DNA of 64,000 nt from Kiloniella laminariae DSM 19542 (GTDB taxonomy: Bacteria > Pseudomonadota > Alphaproteobacteria > Kiloniellales > Kiloniellaceae). How positions within the stretch are numbered: position 1 is the stretch's first letter; the number at the start of each line of letters is the position of its first letter. This document shows positions 58,010 to 64,000 of the stretch, piece after piece. The notes under the pieces are model-generated. The model did not search any database. It was not told the origin of the DNA and was given only the letters and a program-made list of their open reading frames with translations. The stretch covers positions 186,265 to 250,264 of the forward strand of contig NZ_KB893167.1 in NCBI RefSeq assembly GCF_000374005.1. The letters are read 5' to 3'. Both the position numbers and the translations under genes were made by a program.

Positions 58010-58918
58010 TTGTCCAATTCTGAAAAACATACCGAGCAGAACAGCTCCCGTTACAAGGGGCTGGATGGCTGGTCAGACACAGAAATTCTCGAAAGTCTTT
58101 GGGCCTCTCAGGCCAAGGCTCTCGCGTCGGTTCAGCCTGCTTTGCCTGTTCTTGAGCAGGCTGCAGGCGATATTGTCGATCGCCTGGGCCAACAGGGGAG
58201 ACTCTTTTATATCGGCGCAGGGGCGTCCGGGCATCTCGCAATTCAGGATGGTTTGGAACTGCATCCAACCTATGGCTGGCCGCTTGAAAAAACGATCCTT
58301 ATGGTTGCTGGTGGAGCTGAAGCACTTCTCTATTCTATGGGGGGCGTCGAAGATGATAGATCTCTCCCGGTCAGGAAACTGAGAGAAAACAATCTCTGTT
58401 CCGGGGATGTTGTGATTGCCGTCGCAGCCAGCGGTTCTACGCCCTATACATTATCAGCAGTCGAGTATGCCCGGAGCCTTGGCGCGCTTGTTGTTTCCAT
58501 TGCAAACAATCCGGAAGCGCCTCTTTTCAGTCTTTCTGACCACAAAATCTTTCTGGGAACTGGCGCTGAAGTGGTTGCCGGGTCAACCCGGATGGCTGCC
58601 GGGACCGCACAGAAAATAGCTTTGAATATGCTCTCTACTTTGGTGATGACAAAATTGGGCCATGTTCACGACGGTTTGATGGTCTCCATGACAATCAGCA
58701 ATGAAAAACTGGTCAAAAGAGCCGTGGCGATGGTTCAGGAAATCACTGGCGTGACGGCCACTATGGCAGCAGAAGCACTTTCAGTAGCTGAAAATAATAT
58801 CAAGCTGGCATGCCTTGTTGCATTGGGGCACAGCAAACAAAACGCAGAACAAGCCCTGGATCAGAATGTCGGGATACTGCGTCAAGCCATCAAGGCACTT
58901 GAAACACTAAAAAAATAA
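58010..58918 (+). CDS. murQ: N-acetylmuramic acid 6-phosphate etherase
   Basis: A 302-residue SIS-domain lyase with the MurQ pattern: GRLFYIGAGASGHLAIQDG, HPTYGWP, the EDD in GGVEDDRS and VVAGSTRMAAGTAQK followed by KLGHVHDGLM. It cleaves the lactyl ether of MurNAc-6-P, giving GlcNAc-6-P for NagA. The start appears to be TTG at 58010, with only a weak ribosome-binding site; the overlapping ATG at 58005 is in another frame. It is divergent from the kinase and heads the importer operon. Confidence 0.9.
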   Translation: MSNSEKHTEQNSSRYKGLDGWSDTEILESLWASQAKALASVQPALPVLEQAAGDIVDRLGQQGRLFYIGAGASGHLAIQDGLELHPTYGWPLEKTILMVAGGAEALLYSMGGVEDDRSLPVRKLRENNLCSGDVVIAVAASGSTPYTLSAVEYARSLGALVVSIANNPEAPLFSLSDHKIFLGTGAEVVAGSTRMAAGTAQKIALNMLSTLVMTKLGHVHDGLMVSMTISNEKLVKRAVAMVQEITGVTATMAAEALSVAENNIKLACLVALGHSKQNAEQALDQNVGILRQAIKALETLKK

Positions 58919-58960
58919 CCGGGATACACCTGGAATTATTGTCTTAACTCGGAGGATAAC

Positions 58961-60244
58961 ATGATCACTAGAAAACTTATTTTGTGTAGCGGTGCTGCCG
59001 CTGTTGCATTCGCTGTCACAGGAGCTATGACTGGATTTTCACCTGTCGCTTCGGCCCAGGCAGAGGAACTTGTCATCGAAAGCTGGCGTAATGATGACAT
59101 TGACATCTGGAACAAACAGATTATTCCTGCTTTTAACAAATCCCATCCTGATGTTCAGGTGCGTTTCGCCCCTACTCCACCCGCAGATTACAATGCCAGC
59201 CTGAATGCAAAACTCGCGGCTGGAACAGCGGGTGATCTGATCACCTGTCGTCCTTTCGATGTCTCTCTGGATCTTTATAATCAGGGGCATCTGACCAAGA
59301 TTGATGCGGTTGAGGGGATGGAAAACTTCTCGGATGTGGCCAAAAGCGCCTGGCAGACGGATGATGGATCAACCACCTTCTGTCTTCCCATGGCGTCAGT
59401 TATTCATGGTTTTATCTATAACAAAGAGGCCTTCAAGGAACTGGGGCTGGAAGTACCCAAAACCATTCCCGAGTTTATGAAAGTCCTGGCAGCCATCAAA
59501 GACGAAGGCTCCTATGCCCCTATGTCTATGGGAACAGCTGACCAATGGGAAGCGGCGACAATGGGCTTCCAGAATGTGGGACCAAACTTCTGGAACGGTG
59601 AAGAAGGTCGTAAAGCCCTCATTGCCGGAAAAGAAAAGCTGACTGATGCCCAGTACATCAAGGTGTTCGAACATCTTGCGGAATGGGGGCCCTATCTGGG
59701 CAAAGGCTATCAGGCCCAGTCCTATCCGGACAGTCAGAACCTGTTCAGTCTTGGTCGTGCCGCGATCTATCCTGCAGGTTCCTGGGATATTGCAACCTTC
59801 AATTCCCAGGCTGACTTCGAATTTGGTGCTTTCCCGCCCCCGGTTCCTGAAGGGCAGTCAACCTGTTACATCTCAGACCACACGGATATCGGTCTGGGCA
59901 TCAATGCCGCCTCGAAGAACGTCAAGGCTGCAGAGACTTTCCTGAGCTGGATGACGACAGCAGAAGCAGGGGAGCTGATGTCAAATGCCCTGCCCGGTTT
60001 CTTTGCTCTTTCCAACCACAAGATCAACCTTACTGATCCGGTTGCAAAAGAATTTGTTGGCTGGAGGGACAGCTGTGAATCAACCATCCGTAACTCCTAC
60101 CAGATCCTTTCACGCGGCACACCAAGCCTTGAAAACGATCTCTGGAATGTCTCTGTTGGGGTAATTAATGGAACGATGACAGCAACAGAAGCTGCTGAAA
60201 AAGCCCAGACAGGCCTGTCGAGCTGGTATAAACCACAGCAATAA
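58961..60244 (+). CDS. CUT1-type sugar-binding protein
   Basis: A 427-residue family 1 extracellular solute-binding protein with a signal peptide (about 1-32, cleaved after ASAQA or nearby). It has KSHPDVQVRFAPTPPADYNASLNAKLAAG with AGTAGDLI near 88, and GRAAIYPAGSWDIATF near 268. GGAGGATAAC precedes the ATG. Lying between murQ and two permease genes, it probably binds GlcNAc, MurNAc or a disaccharide of peptidoglycan or chitin. The ligand is inferred from context. Confidence 0.9.
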   Translation: MITRKLILCSGAAAVAFAVTGAMTGFSPVASAQAEELVIESWRNDDIDIWNKQIIPAFNKSHPDVQVRFAPTPPADYNASLNAKLAAGTAGDLITCRPFDVSLDLYNQGHLTKIDAVEGMENFSDVAKSAWQTDDGSTTFCLPMASVIHGFIYNKEAFKELGLEVPKTIPEFMKVLAAIKDEGSYAPMSMGTADQWEAATMGFQNVGPNFWNGEEGRKALIAGKEKLTDAQYIKVFEHLAEWGPYLGKGYQAQSYPDSQNLFSLGRAAIYPAGSWDIATFNSQADFEFGAFPPPVPEGQSTCYISDHTDIGLGINAASKNVKAAETFLSWMTTAEAGELMSNALPGFFALSNHKINLTDPVAKEFVGWRDSCESTIRNSYQILSRGTPSLENDLWNVSVGVINGTMTATEAAEKAQTGLSSWYKPQQ

Positions 60245-60260
60245 AGACGCCTGAAGCAAG

Positions 60261-60283
60261 CGCCGGTGCCCTGGGCATCGGCG
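60261..60283 (+). repeat. hairpin after the sugar-binding protein gene
   Basis: Ten-base GC-rich arms (60261-60270 and 60274-60283, one G-T pair) with a CTG loop are followed by TTTGTCT. It may partly terminate or stabilise the upstream mRNA, giving more binding protein than permease. Confidence 0.55.
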
Positions 60284-60355
60284 TTTGTCTGTATTTGTTG
60301 TAAGGTGTCGTGTGAAAGACGATAACCTGCAAGTGTTACCGGAGTATGCGTCCTT

Positions 60356-61288
60356 ATGGCCTCGCAAAGCAACAAGGGTAGCCCCTTTAAAACACACCTT
60401 TTTGTGTTTCTCCTGCCAGCGGTTCTGATCTACAGCGCTTTTATGATATTGCCACTGATCGACACGCTACGGCTTAGTTTCTATTCAATCGAGACAGATG
60501 GTGCAACCAGCTTTGCTGGCTGGGCGAACTACATAACCATCTTTACCGATGAACGCTGGTCAACTGATTTTGTAAATGCACTGAAGAACAACTTCCTGTT
60601 TTTTCTTATTCATATGCTGGTGCAAAACCCGATCGGTATTTTTCTTGCGGCGCTTCTGAGCTTGCCGCGACTGAAGCTGAAAAACACTTATCGTACGCTG
60701 ATTTTTATGCCGACCATGTTATCCGTCGTCATTATTGGCTTTATCTGGCAGCTCATCCTCAGCCCGATCTGGGGAGTAGGCGATACGCTGGTTGGCTTTG
60801 TTGGCATGAACGATGGTCTCCCGCCTTTACTGGGCGAAGAATCAACCACCCTGCTGACCCTGTCTCTGGTCTCGGTCTGGCAGTTTGTCGGTATTCCCAT
60901 GATGCTGATTTACGCTGCTCTCCTGAACGTCCCAGATGATCTTGTAGATGCTGCGATTGTTGATGGTGCAAATCAATGGACAGCTTTCTGGAGGATCAAG
61001 CTTCCCTTGATTTTACCAACTGTTGCAATGGTTTCTGTTCTGACATTCGTTGCTAACTTTAATGCATTCGACCTGATTTATGCAGTAAAGGGTGCCTTGG
61101 CAGGGCCAAATTTCTCCAGCGATATTATGGGAACCCTGTTTTATCGTACCTTCTTTGGTTTCCAACTGCAGCCAGGCAATCCCTCCATGGGGGCAACTGT
61201 TGCCAGTCTTATGTTCCTGGTCATTCTCTGTGGAGTAATGATCTATCTTTATGCCATTCAGCGGCGGTTGCGCCGTTATCAGCTTTAG
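60356..61288 (+). CDS. CUT1 sugar ABC permease (MalF/UgpA-like)
   Basis: A 310-residue permease with six predicted helices. The N-terminal FLLPAVLIYSAFMILPLIDTLRLS (core LLPAVLIYSAF) is typical, and the EAA-type loop, DAAIVDGANQWTAFWRIKLPLILP, lies near 202-225. It is 111 bases after the binding-protein gene and 9 before the second permease. Confidence 0.92.
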   Translation: MASQSNKGSPFKTHLFVFLLPAVLIYSAFMILPLIDTLRLSFYSIETDGATSFAGWANYITIFTDERWSTDFVNALKNNFLFFLIHMLVQNPIGIFLAALLSLPRLKLKNTYRTLIFMPTMLSVVIIGFIWQLILSPIWGVGDTLVGFVGMNDGLPPLLGEESTTLLTLSLVSVWQFVGIPMMLIYAALLNVPDDLVDAAIVDGANQWTAFWRIKLPLILPTVAMVSVLTFVANFNAFDLIYAVKGALAGPNFSSDIMGTLFYRTFFGFQLQPGNPSMGATVASLMFLVILCGVMIYLYAIQRRLRRYQL

Positions 61289-61297
61289 GAGGCCAGA

Positions 61298-62131
61298 ATG
61301 AGAAACTCTCGTCGTCTCGGTCCCCTCGCCGTACACGCCCTGCTGATCAGCTACACCATCATCGCGCTTTTTCCGATTTTGCTGATCATCTTCAACTCTT
61401 TCAAAAGCAGAAAGGCGATTTTTAAATCACCGCTGTCGCTGCCTGATGCCAATACCTTTGATCTGGTTGGTTTTGAAAAGGTTTTGGGCAGTTCTTCCTT
61501 TGATGTCTACTTTCTCAACTCGATCTCTGTCACGGTCATGAGCTTGGCCTTTGTTCTGGTTCTGGGGGCAATGGCCGCCTGGGCGTTGGCGGAATACGAC
61601 TTTCCAGGCAGCGATTTTGTTGCACTTTTCCTCGCCATCGGGATTATGATCCCGATCCGGTTGGGGAGTGTCAGTCTGCTCAAGATTATTGTTTCTCTTG
61701 GCCTGATCAATACCCTGACGGCTCTGGTTCTGGTCTATACGGCGCAGGGATTGCCTCTGGCGATCTTTATCTTGCGGGAATTCATTGCCCAAATTCCGGA
61801 TGACCTGAAAGAGGCTGCCCGCTGTGACGGCGTTACCGAGTACAGGATTTTCTGGTCGATTATTCTTCCGCTGATCCGCCCTGCTCTGGCAACTGTTGCG
61901 GTCTTCACCATGATCCCCGTGTGGAATGACCTTTGGTTTCCACTTATTCTGGCCCCAGGAGAAGACACTGCGACTGTAACTCTCGGTATACAGCAGTTTA
62001 TCGGCCAGTATGTGACTGACTGGAATGCTGTGCTGGCATCCCTGACCCTGGCTATCGTGCCGATCCTGATTCTCTATCTTGTCTTTTCAAGGCAACTGAT
62101 CAGAGGTTTGACTTCCGGAGCGGTCAAATGA
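61298..62131 (+). CDS. CUT1 sugar ABC permease (MalG/UgpE-like)
   Basis: A 277-residue permease with six helices. The EAA loop reads EAARCDGVTEYRIFWSIILPLIRP near 170, and WNDLWFPLIL near 208 is typical of MalG-type partners. AGGAGG precedes the ATG. It forms the channel with the MalF-like protein. Confidence 0.92.
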   Translation: MRNSRRLGPLAVHALLISYTIIALFPILLIIFNSFKSRKAIFKSPLSLPDANTFDLVGFEKVLGSSSFDVYFLNSISVTVMSLAFVLVLGAMAAWALAEYDFPGSDFVALFLAIGIMIPIRLGSVSLLKIIVSLGLINTLTALVLVYTAQGLPLAIFILREFIAQIPDDLKEAARCDGVTEYRIFWSIILPLIRPALATVAVFTMIPVWNDLWFPLILAPGEDTATVTLGIQQFIGQYVTDWNAVLASLTLAIVPILILYLVFSRQLIRGLTSGAVK

Positions 62132-62212
62132 GTGCTGTCACTGAGCGCCCCCATCCCCAAAAATTCAAGAAGAAGCTGTGCACAGCAGTGTATCAGGAGA
62201 GGTTAAATTTAA

Positions 62213-63388
62213 ATGGCTGATATCAAACTTTCAGGCATCCGCAAATCCTATGGAAGCAGCGAGGTGCTGCACGGGATCGATATCGATGTCAAAGATGGCG
62301 AATTCGTCGTTTTCGTTGGCCCTTCCGGCTGTGGCAAGTCGACACTTCTGCGATTGATTGCCGGTCTGGAAACCATATCGGATGGAGAACTTCAGATTGC
62401 CGGACAAAAGGTAAATGACCTTACCCCCTCGCAACGGAAAATCGCCATGGTGTTTCAGTCCTATGCTCTCTATCCGCATATGACGGTTTATCAGAATATG
62501 GCTTTTGGTCTGACTCTTGGCAAAAAAGGACCGCTGGGTGGTCTGCTGGGAGGTGGTGAAAACAAAAAGATGATTGAGGAGAAGGTTCACAAGGCTGCAG
62601 CAAGTCTGAAGCTGGAACCGTTGCTCAAAAGATACCCGCGTGAACTCTCTGGCGGGCAACGTCAGCGTGTTGCGATCGGACGGGCTATTGTGCGTGATCC
62701 CAATGTCTTTCTGTTTGATGAGCCCCTTAGCAACCTGGATGCAGCACTTCGGGTCAACACCCGCCTTGAGATTGCCCGTCTGCATCAGGAGCTGGAAGCG
62801 ACAATCATCTATGTGACACATGATCAGGTTGAGGCCATGACTCTTGCGGACAAGATTGTGGTGCTTAACGACGGTTACGTGGCTCAGTGCGGCACACCAC
62901 TGGAACTTTATCACCAGCCAGCCAACAAGTTTGTTGCAGGGTTTATCGGTTCTCCTTCCATGAATTTCCTCGAGGCGACGGTTACGGATATCGGTCCGGA
63001 GGATATCGAGGTGGTTTTGTCTTCTGGCAAGGTCAAGGTACGGCTGCCAGTTCTTCCAGGTGATCTTGCTCTGGATGCGCGTGTCTCAATCGGTATCAGG
63101 CCAGAGCATCTGCAAGAAGGAAGCGGCGAAGTATTTCGTATGTCTTCAAGGGTCAAAGTGGTCGAGCAGCTTGGTGAAGCCAGTTATCTTTATCTGGAAA
63201 ACGGCGAGGATGACCCCTTCTGTAATGAACCGTTTTGTGTCAAAACCAATGGTCACAGCTCAATCCGGACTGGCGATAGCGTTGATATCTGTGCAGCCCT
63301 TTCCGCCGTCCATGTGTTTAATGCCTCGGGCATAGCCCTTACCCGTACCACGACAGACAGCCGGTATATTGCTCCCCGCAGAGCTTAG
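62213..63388 (+). CDS. UgpC/MsmK-type sugar ABC ATPase
   Basis: A 391-residue ATPase: Walker A GPSGCGKST, signature LSGGQRQRVAIGRA, Walker B VFLFDEPLSNLDA, H-loop VTHDQVEA, and C-terminal TOBE/OB regulatory domains. Between the Q loop and the signature it has a glycine-rich insertion (GKKGPLGGLLGGGENKK, from 62518) longer than usual. AGGAGAGG precedes the start. It energises the two permeases above; a terminator-like hairpin follows. Confidence 0.93.
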   Translation: MADIKLSGIRKSYGSSEVLHGIDIDVKDGEFVVFVGPSGCGKSTLLRLIAGLETISDGELQIAGQKVNDLTPSQRKIAMVFQSYALYPHMTVYQNMAFGLTLGKKGPLGGLLGGGENKKMIEEKVHKAAASLKLEPLLKRYPRELSGGQRQRVAIGRAIVRDPNVFLFDEPLSNLDAALRVNTRLEIARLHQELEATIIYVTHDQVEAMTLADKIVVLNDGYVAQCGTPLELYHQPANKFVAGFIGSPSMNFLEATVTDIGPEDIEVVLSSGKVKVRLPVLPGDLALDARVSIGIRPEHLQEGSGEVFRMSSRVKVVEQLGEASYLYLENGEDDPFCNEPFCVKTNGHSSIRTGDSVDICAALSAVHVFNASGIALTRTTTDSRYIAPRRA

Positions 63389-63422
63389 GTATAAATTATC
63401 TGATATTCGTATCAGAAACTTG

Positions 63423-63460
63423 ACAACAAAGGGGCGTCTTTGCAGGCGCCCCTTTGTTGT
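63423..63460 (+). terminator. hairpin terminating the importer operon
   Basis: Perfect 14-base arms (63423-63436 and 63447-63460) with a ten-base loop, ending in TTGTTGT. It separates the amino-sugar operon from the nap promoter. Confidence 0.8.
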
Positions 63461-63500
63461 GTCTGTAACCGACAAAATTCTTGTTCATAAAGCCCCCCTC

Positions 63501-63514
63501 TTGATCCATATCAA
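63501..63514. promoter_or_regulatory. perfect FNR/ANR box upstream of the nap genes
   Basis: TTGAT-N4-ATCAA is matched without mismatch. Its centre (63507.5) is about 41 bases before the start point predicted from the -10 box at 63536-63541, the ideal place for class II activation by FNR-type regulators under low oxygen. Confidence 0.88.
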
Positions 63515-63535
63515 TGCCGCAGTATCGGGCTTGGA

Positions 63536-63541
63536 TATAAT
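63536..63541 (+). promoter_or_regulatory. -10 box of the nap promoter
   Basis: TATAAT matches the -10 consensus exactly; transcription would start near 63548-63549. A good -35 is not needed or seen, as expected for a class II FNR-dependent promoter. Confidence 0.7.
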
Positions 63542-63568
63542 TTCTTTAGAAGGTGGATTAAAACCATC

Positions 63569-63628
63569 ATGAAACGAGAGATGAAAACACAAAACCGGAT
63601 TTTTTTTCAGCGAGCAGAGTTGAAATAA
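63569..63628 (+). CDS. possible 19-residue leader peptide upstream of napD
   Basis: An ATG with AAGGTGG about ten bases upstream opens a short frame (MKREMKTQNRIFFQRAELK) ending 28 bases before napD. It is too short and too basic to be NapE or NapF. It could be a leader peptide, a remnant or chance. Confidence 0.3.
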   Translation: MKREMKTQNRIFFQRAELK

Positions 63629-63656
63629 GCGAAGCCGGCAGGGGAATGTCCAGATT

Positions 63657-63929
63657 ATGAATGATGAAACTGATCTTTTTATCTCCAGTCACATTGCCCG
63701 AATATCACCAGATGCTTTCGAAAAGGTGCTTGCCGACATCCTGAAACATCCTTTTGCCGATGTCCCCCTTGTTGATGACAAGGGAAAGATTGTCATTTTG
63801 ATTGATGCCCCGACAAGCAGGGATGCCGTCTCGACAATTGACAGTATCAGGGCGACAGAAGGTGTGTACTCCTTTTCCCCCGTCTATCAACACGAAGAAG
63901 CAGGAACCGGAACGACAGGTTCGATTTAA
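63657..63929 (+). CDS. napD: NapD, chaperone for periplasmic nitrate reductase
   Basis: A 90-residue protein of the NapD ferredoxin-like fold: ISSHIARISPDAFEKVLADI at the start, GKIVILIDAPTS in the middle and GVYSFSPVYQHEE near the end. NapD binds the Tat signal of NapA and delays export until cofactor loading. It directly precedes napA and follows the FNR-type promoter. napE/napF are not upstream here. Confidence 0.9.
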   Translation: MNDETDLFISSHIARISPDAFEKVLADILKHPFADVPLVDDKGKIVILIDAPTSRDAVSTIDSIRATEGVYSFSPVYQHEEAGTGTTGSI

Positions 63930-63955
63930 CCGGTAAAACTCAAGGACATCATGTG

Positions 63956-64000
63956 ATGAAGTTAACAAGACGTGATTATATCAAGGCCAATGCCATTGCC
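63956..64000 (+). CDS. napA: periplasmic nitrate reductase NapA (start only)
   Basis: The last 15 codons of the window read MKLTRRDYIKANAIA, a NapA-type twin-arginine signal start (TRRDYIKANA). CAAGGAC precedes the ATG. The position after napD supports the call. The rest lies outside the window. Confidence 0.85.
   Translation, partial: MKLTRRDYIKANAIA

Overview
This 64 kb window is chromosomal DNA of an alphaproteobacterium with moderate GC content. The strongest evidence is gene order. The chain ftsB-pdhA-pdhB(lipoyl)-pdhC-lpd-lipA-coq10, then cinA/pgpA/ispDF, then dusB-ntrB-ntrC-ntrY-ntrX-trkA-hfq-hflX, is an alphaproteobacterial core arrangement, as are the lipoyl-PDH beta fusion and the IspDF fusion. 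The marine-type accessory content (amino-sugar catabolism, periplasmic nitrate reductase, HAAT and CUT1 uptake systems) would suit a Kiloniella/Sneathiella-like lineage, but that placement is only a guess. No rRNA, tRNA, CRISPR array or insertion sequence was recognised.

Layout. (1) 1-3090: a three-gene phosphorelay, consisting of a 5'-truncated PAS histidine kinase whose PAS domain carries FixL-type haem residues, an Rcp1-like single-domain receiver, and a REC-kinase-REC hybrid. (2) 3195-5249, minus strand: a COG0523 metallochaperone GTPase and a DUF4198 secreted protein behind a Zur-like palindrome. (3) 5412-15737: divisome, pyruvate dehydrogenase, lipoate and ubiquinone-related genes, then minus-strand CPBP protease, PncC, PgpA and IspDF. 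(4) 15850-28131: cytochrome c assembly-like protein, DusB, the NtrBC/NtrYX nitrogen regulators, TrkA, a HAD phosphatase, Hfq and HflX. (5) 28174-30341: groESL with a perfect CIRCE operator and a strong terminator. (6) 30370-40211: housecleaning and repair genes (two MazG-type pyrophosphohydrolases, UmuDC), adenine deaminase, an IMPase-family phosphatase, a NIPSNAP/ABM pair, an AEC transporter, a PAS protein and a chemoreceptor. (7) 40632-45912: a five-gene branched-chain amino acid/amide-type ABC importer with a Tat-type binding protein. (8) 46017-50463: LysE exporter, membrane aspartic protease, a WYL regulator divergent from an epoxide-hydrolase-like enzyme, a small membrane protein and a double-CDGSH protein. 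(9) 50485-63460: a large divergent amino-sugar locus. (10) 63501-64000: the start of a nap operon behind a perfect FNR box.

How the genes work together. The amino-sugar locus is the most coherent system. A CUT1 importer, a BadF-type kinase, MurQ, NagA and a SIS-type deaminase would convert GlcNAc/MurNAc to fructose-6-phosphate. A PfkB kinase and a class II FBP aldolase in the same minus-strand run could carry it on to triose phosphates. A GntR/UTRA regulator lies in the run, and repeated ATACCA/TGGTAT elements lie in the divergent promoter region. The nap promoter has ideal class II FNR geometry, with the site centred near -41.5 relative to the start predicted from a TATAAT box. Together with the haem-PAS kinase at the other end, this suggests the organism tracks oxygen closely.
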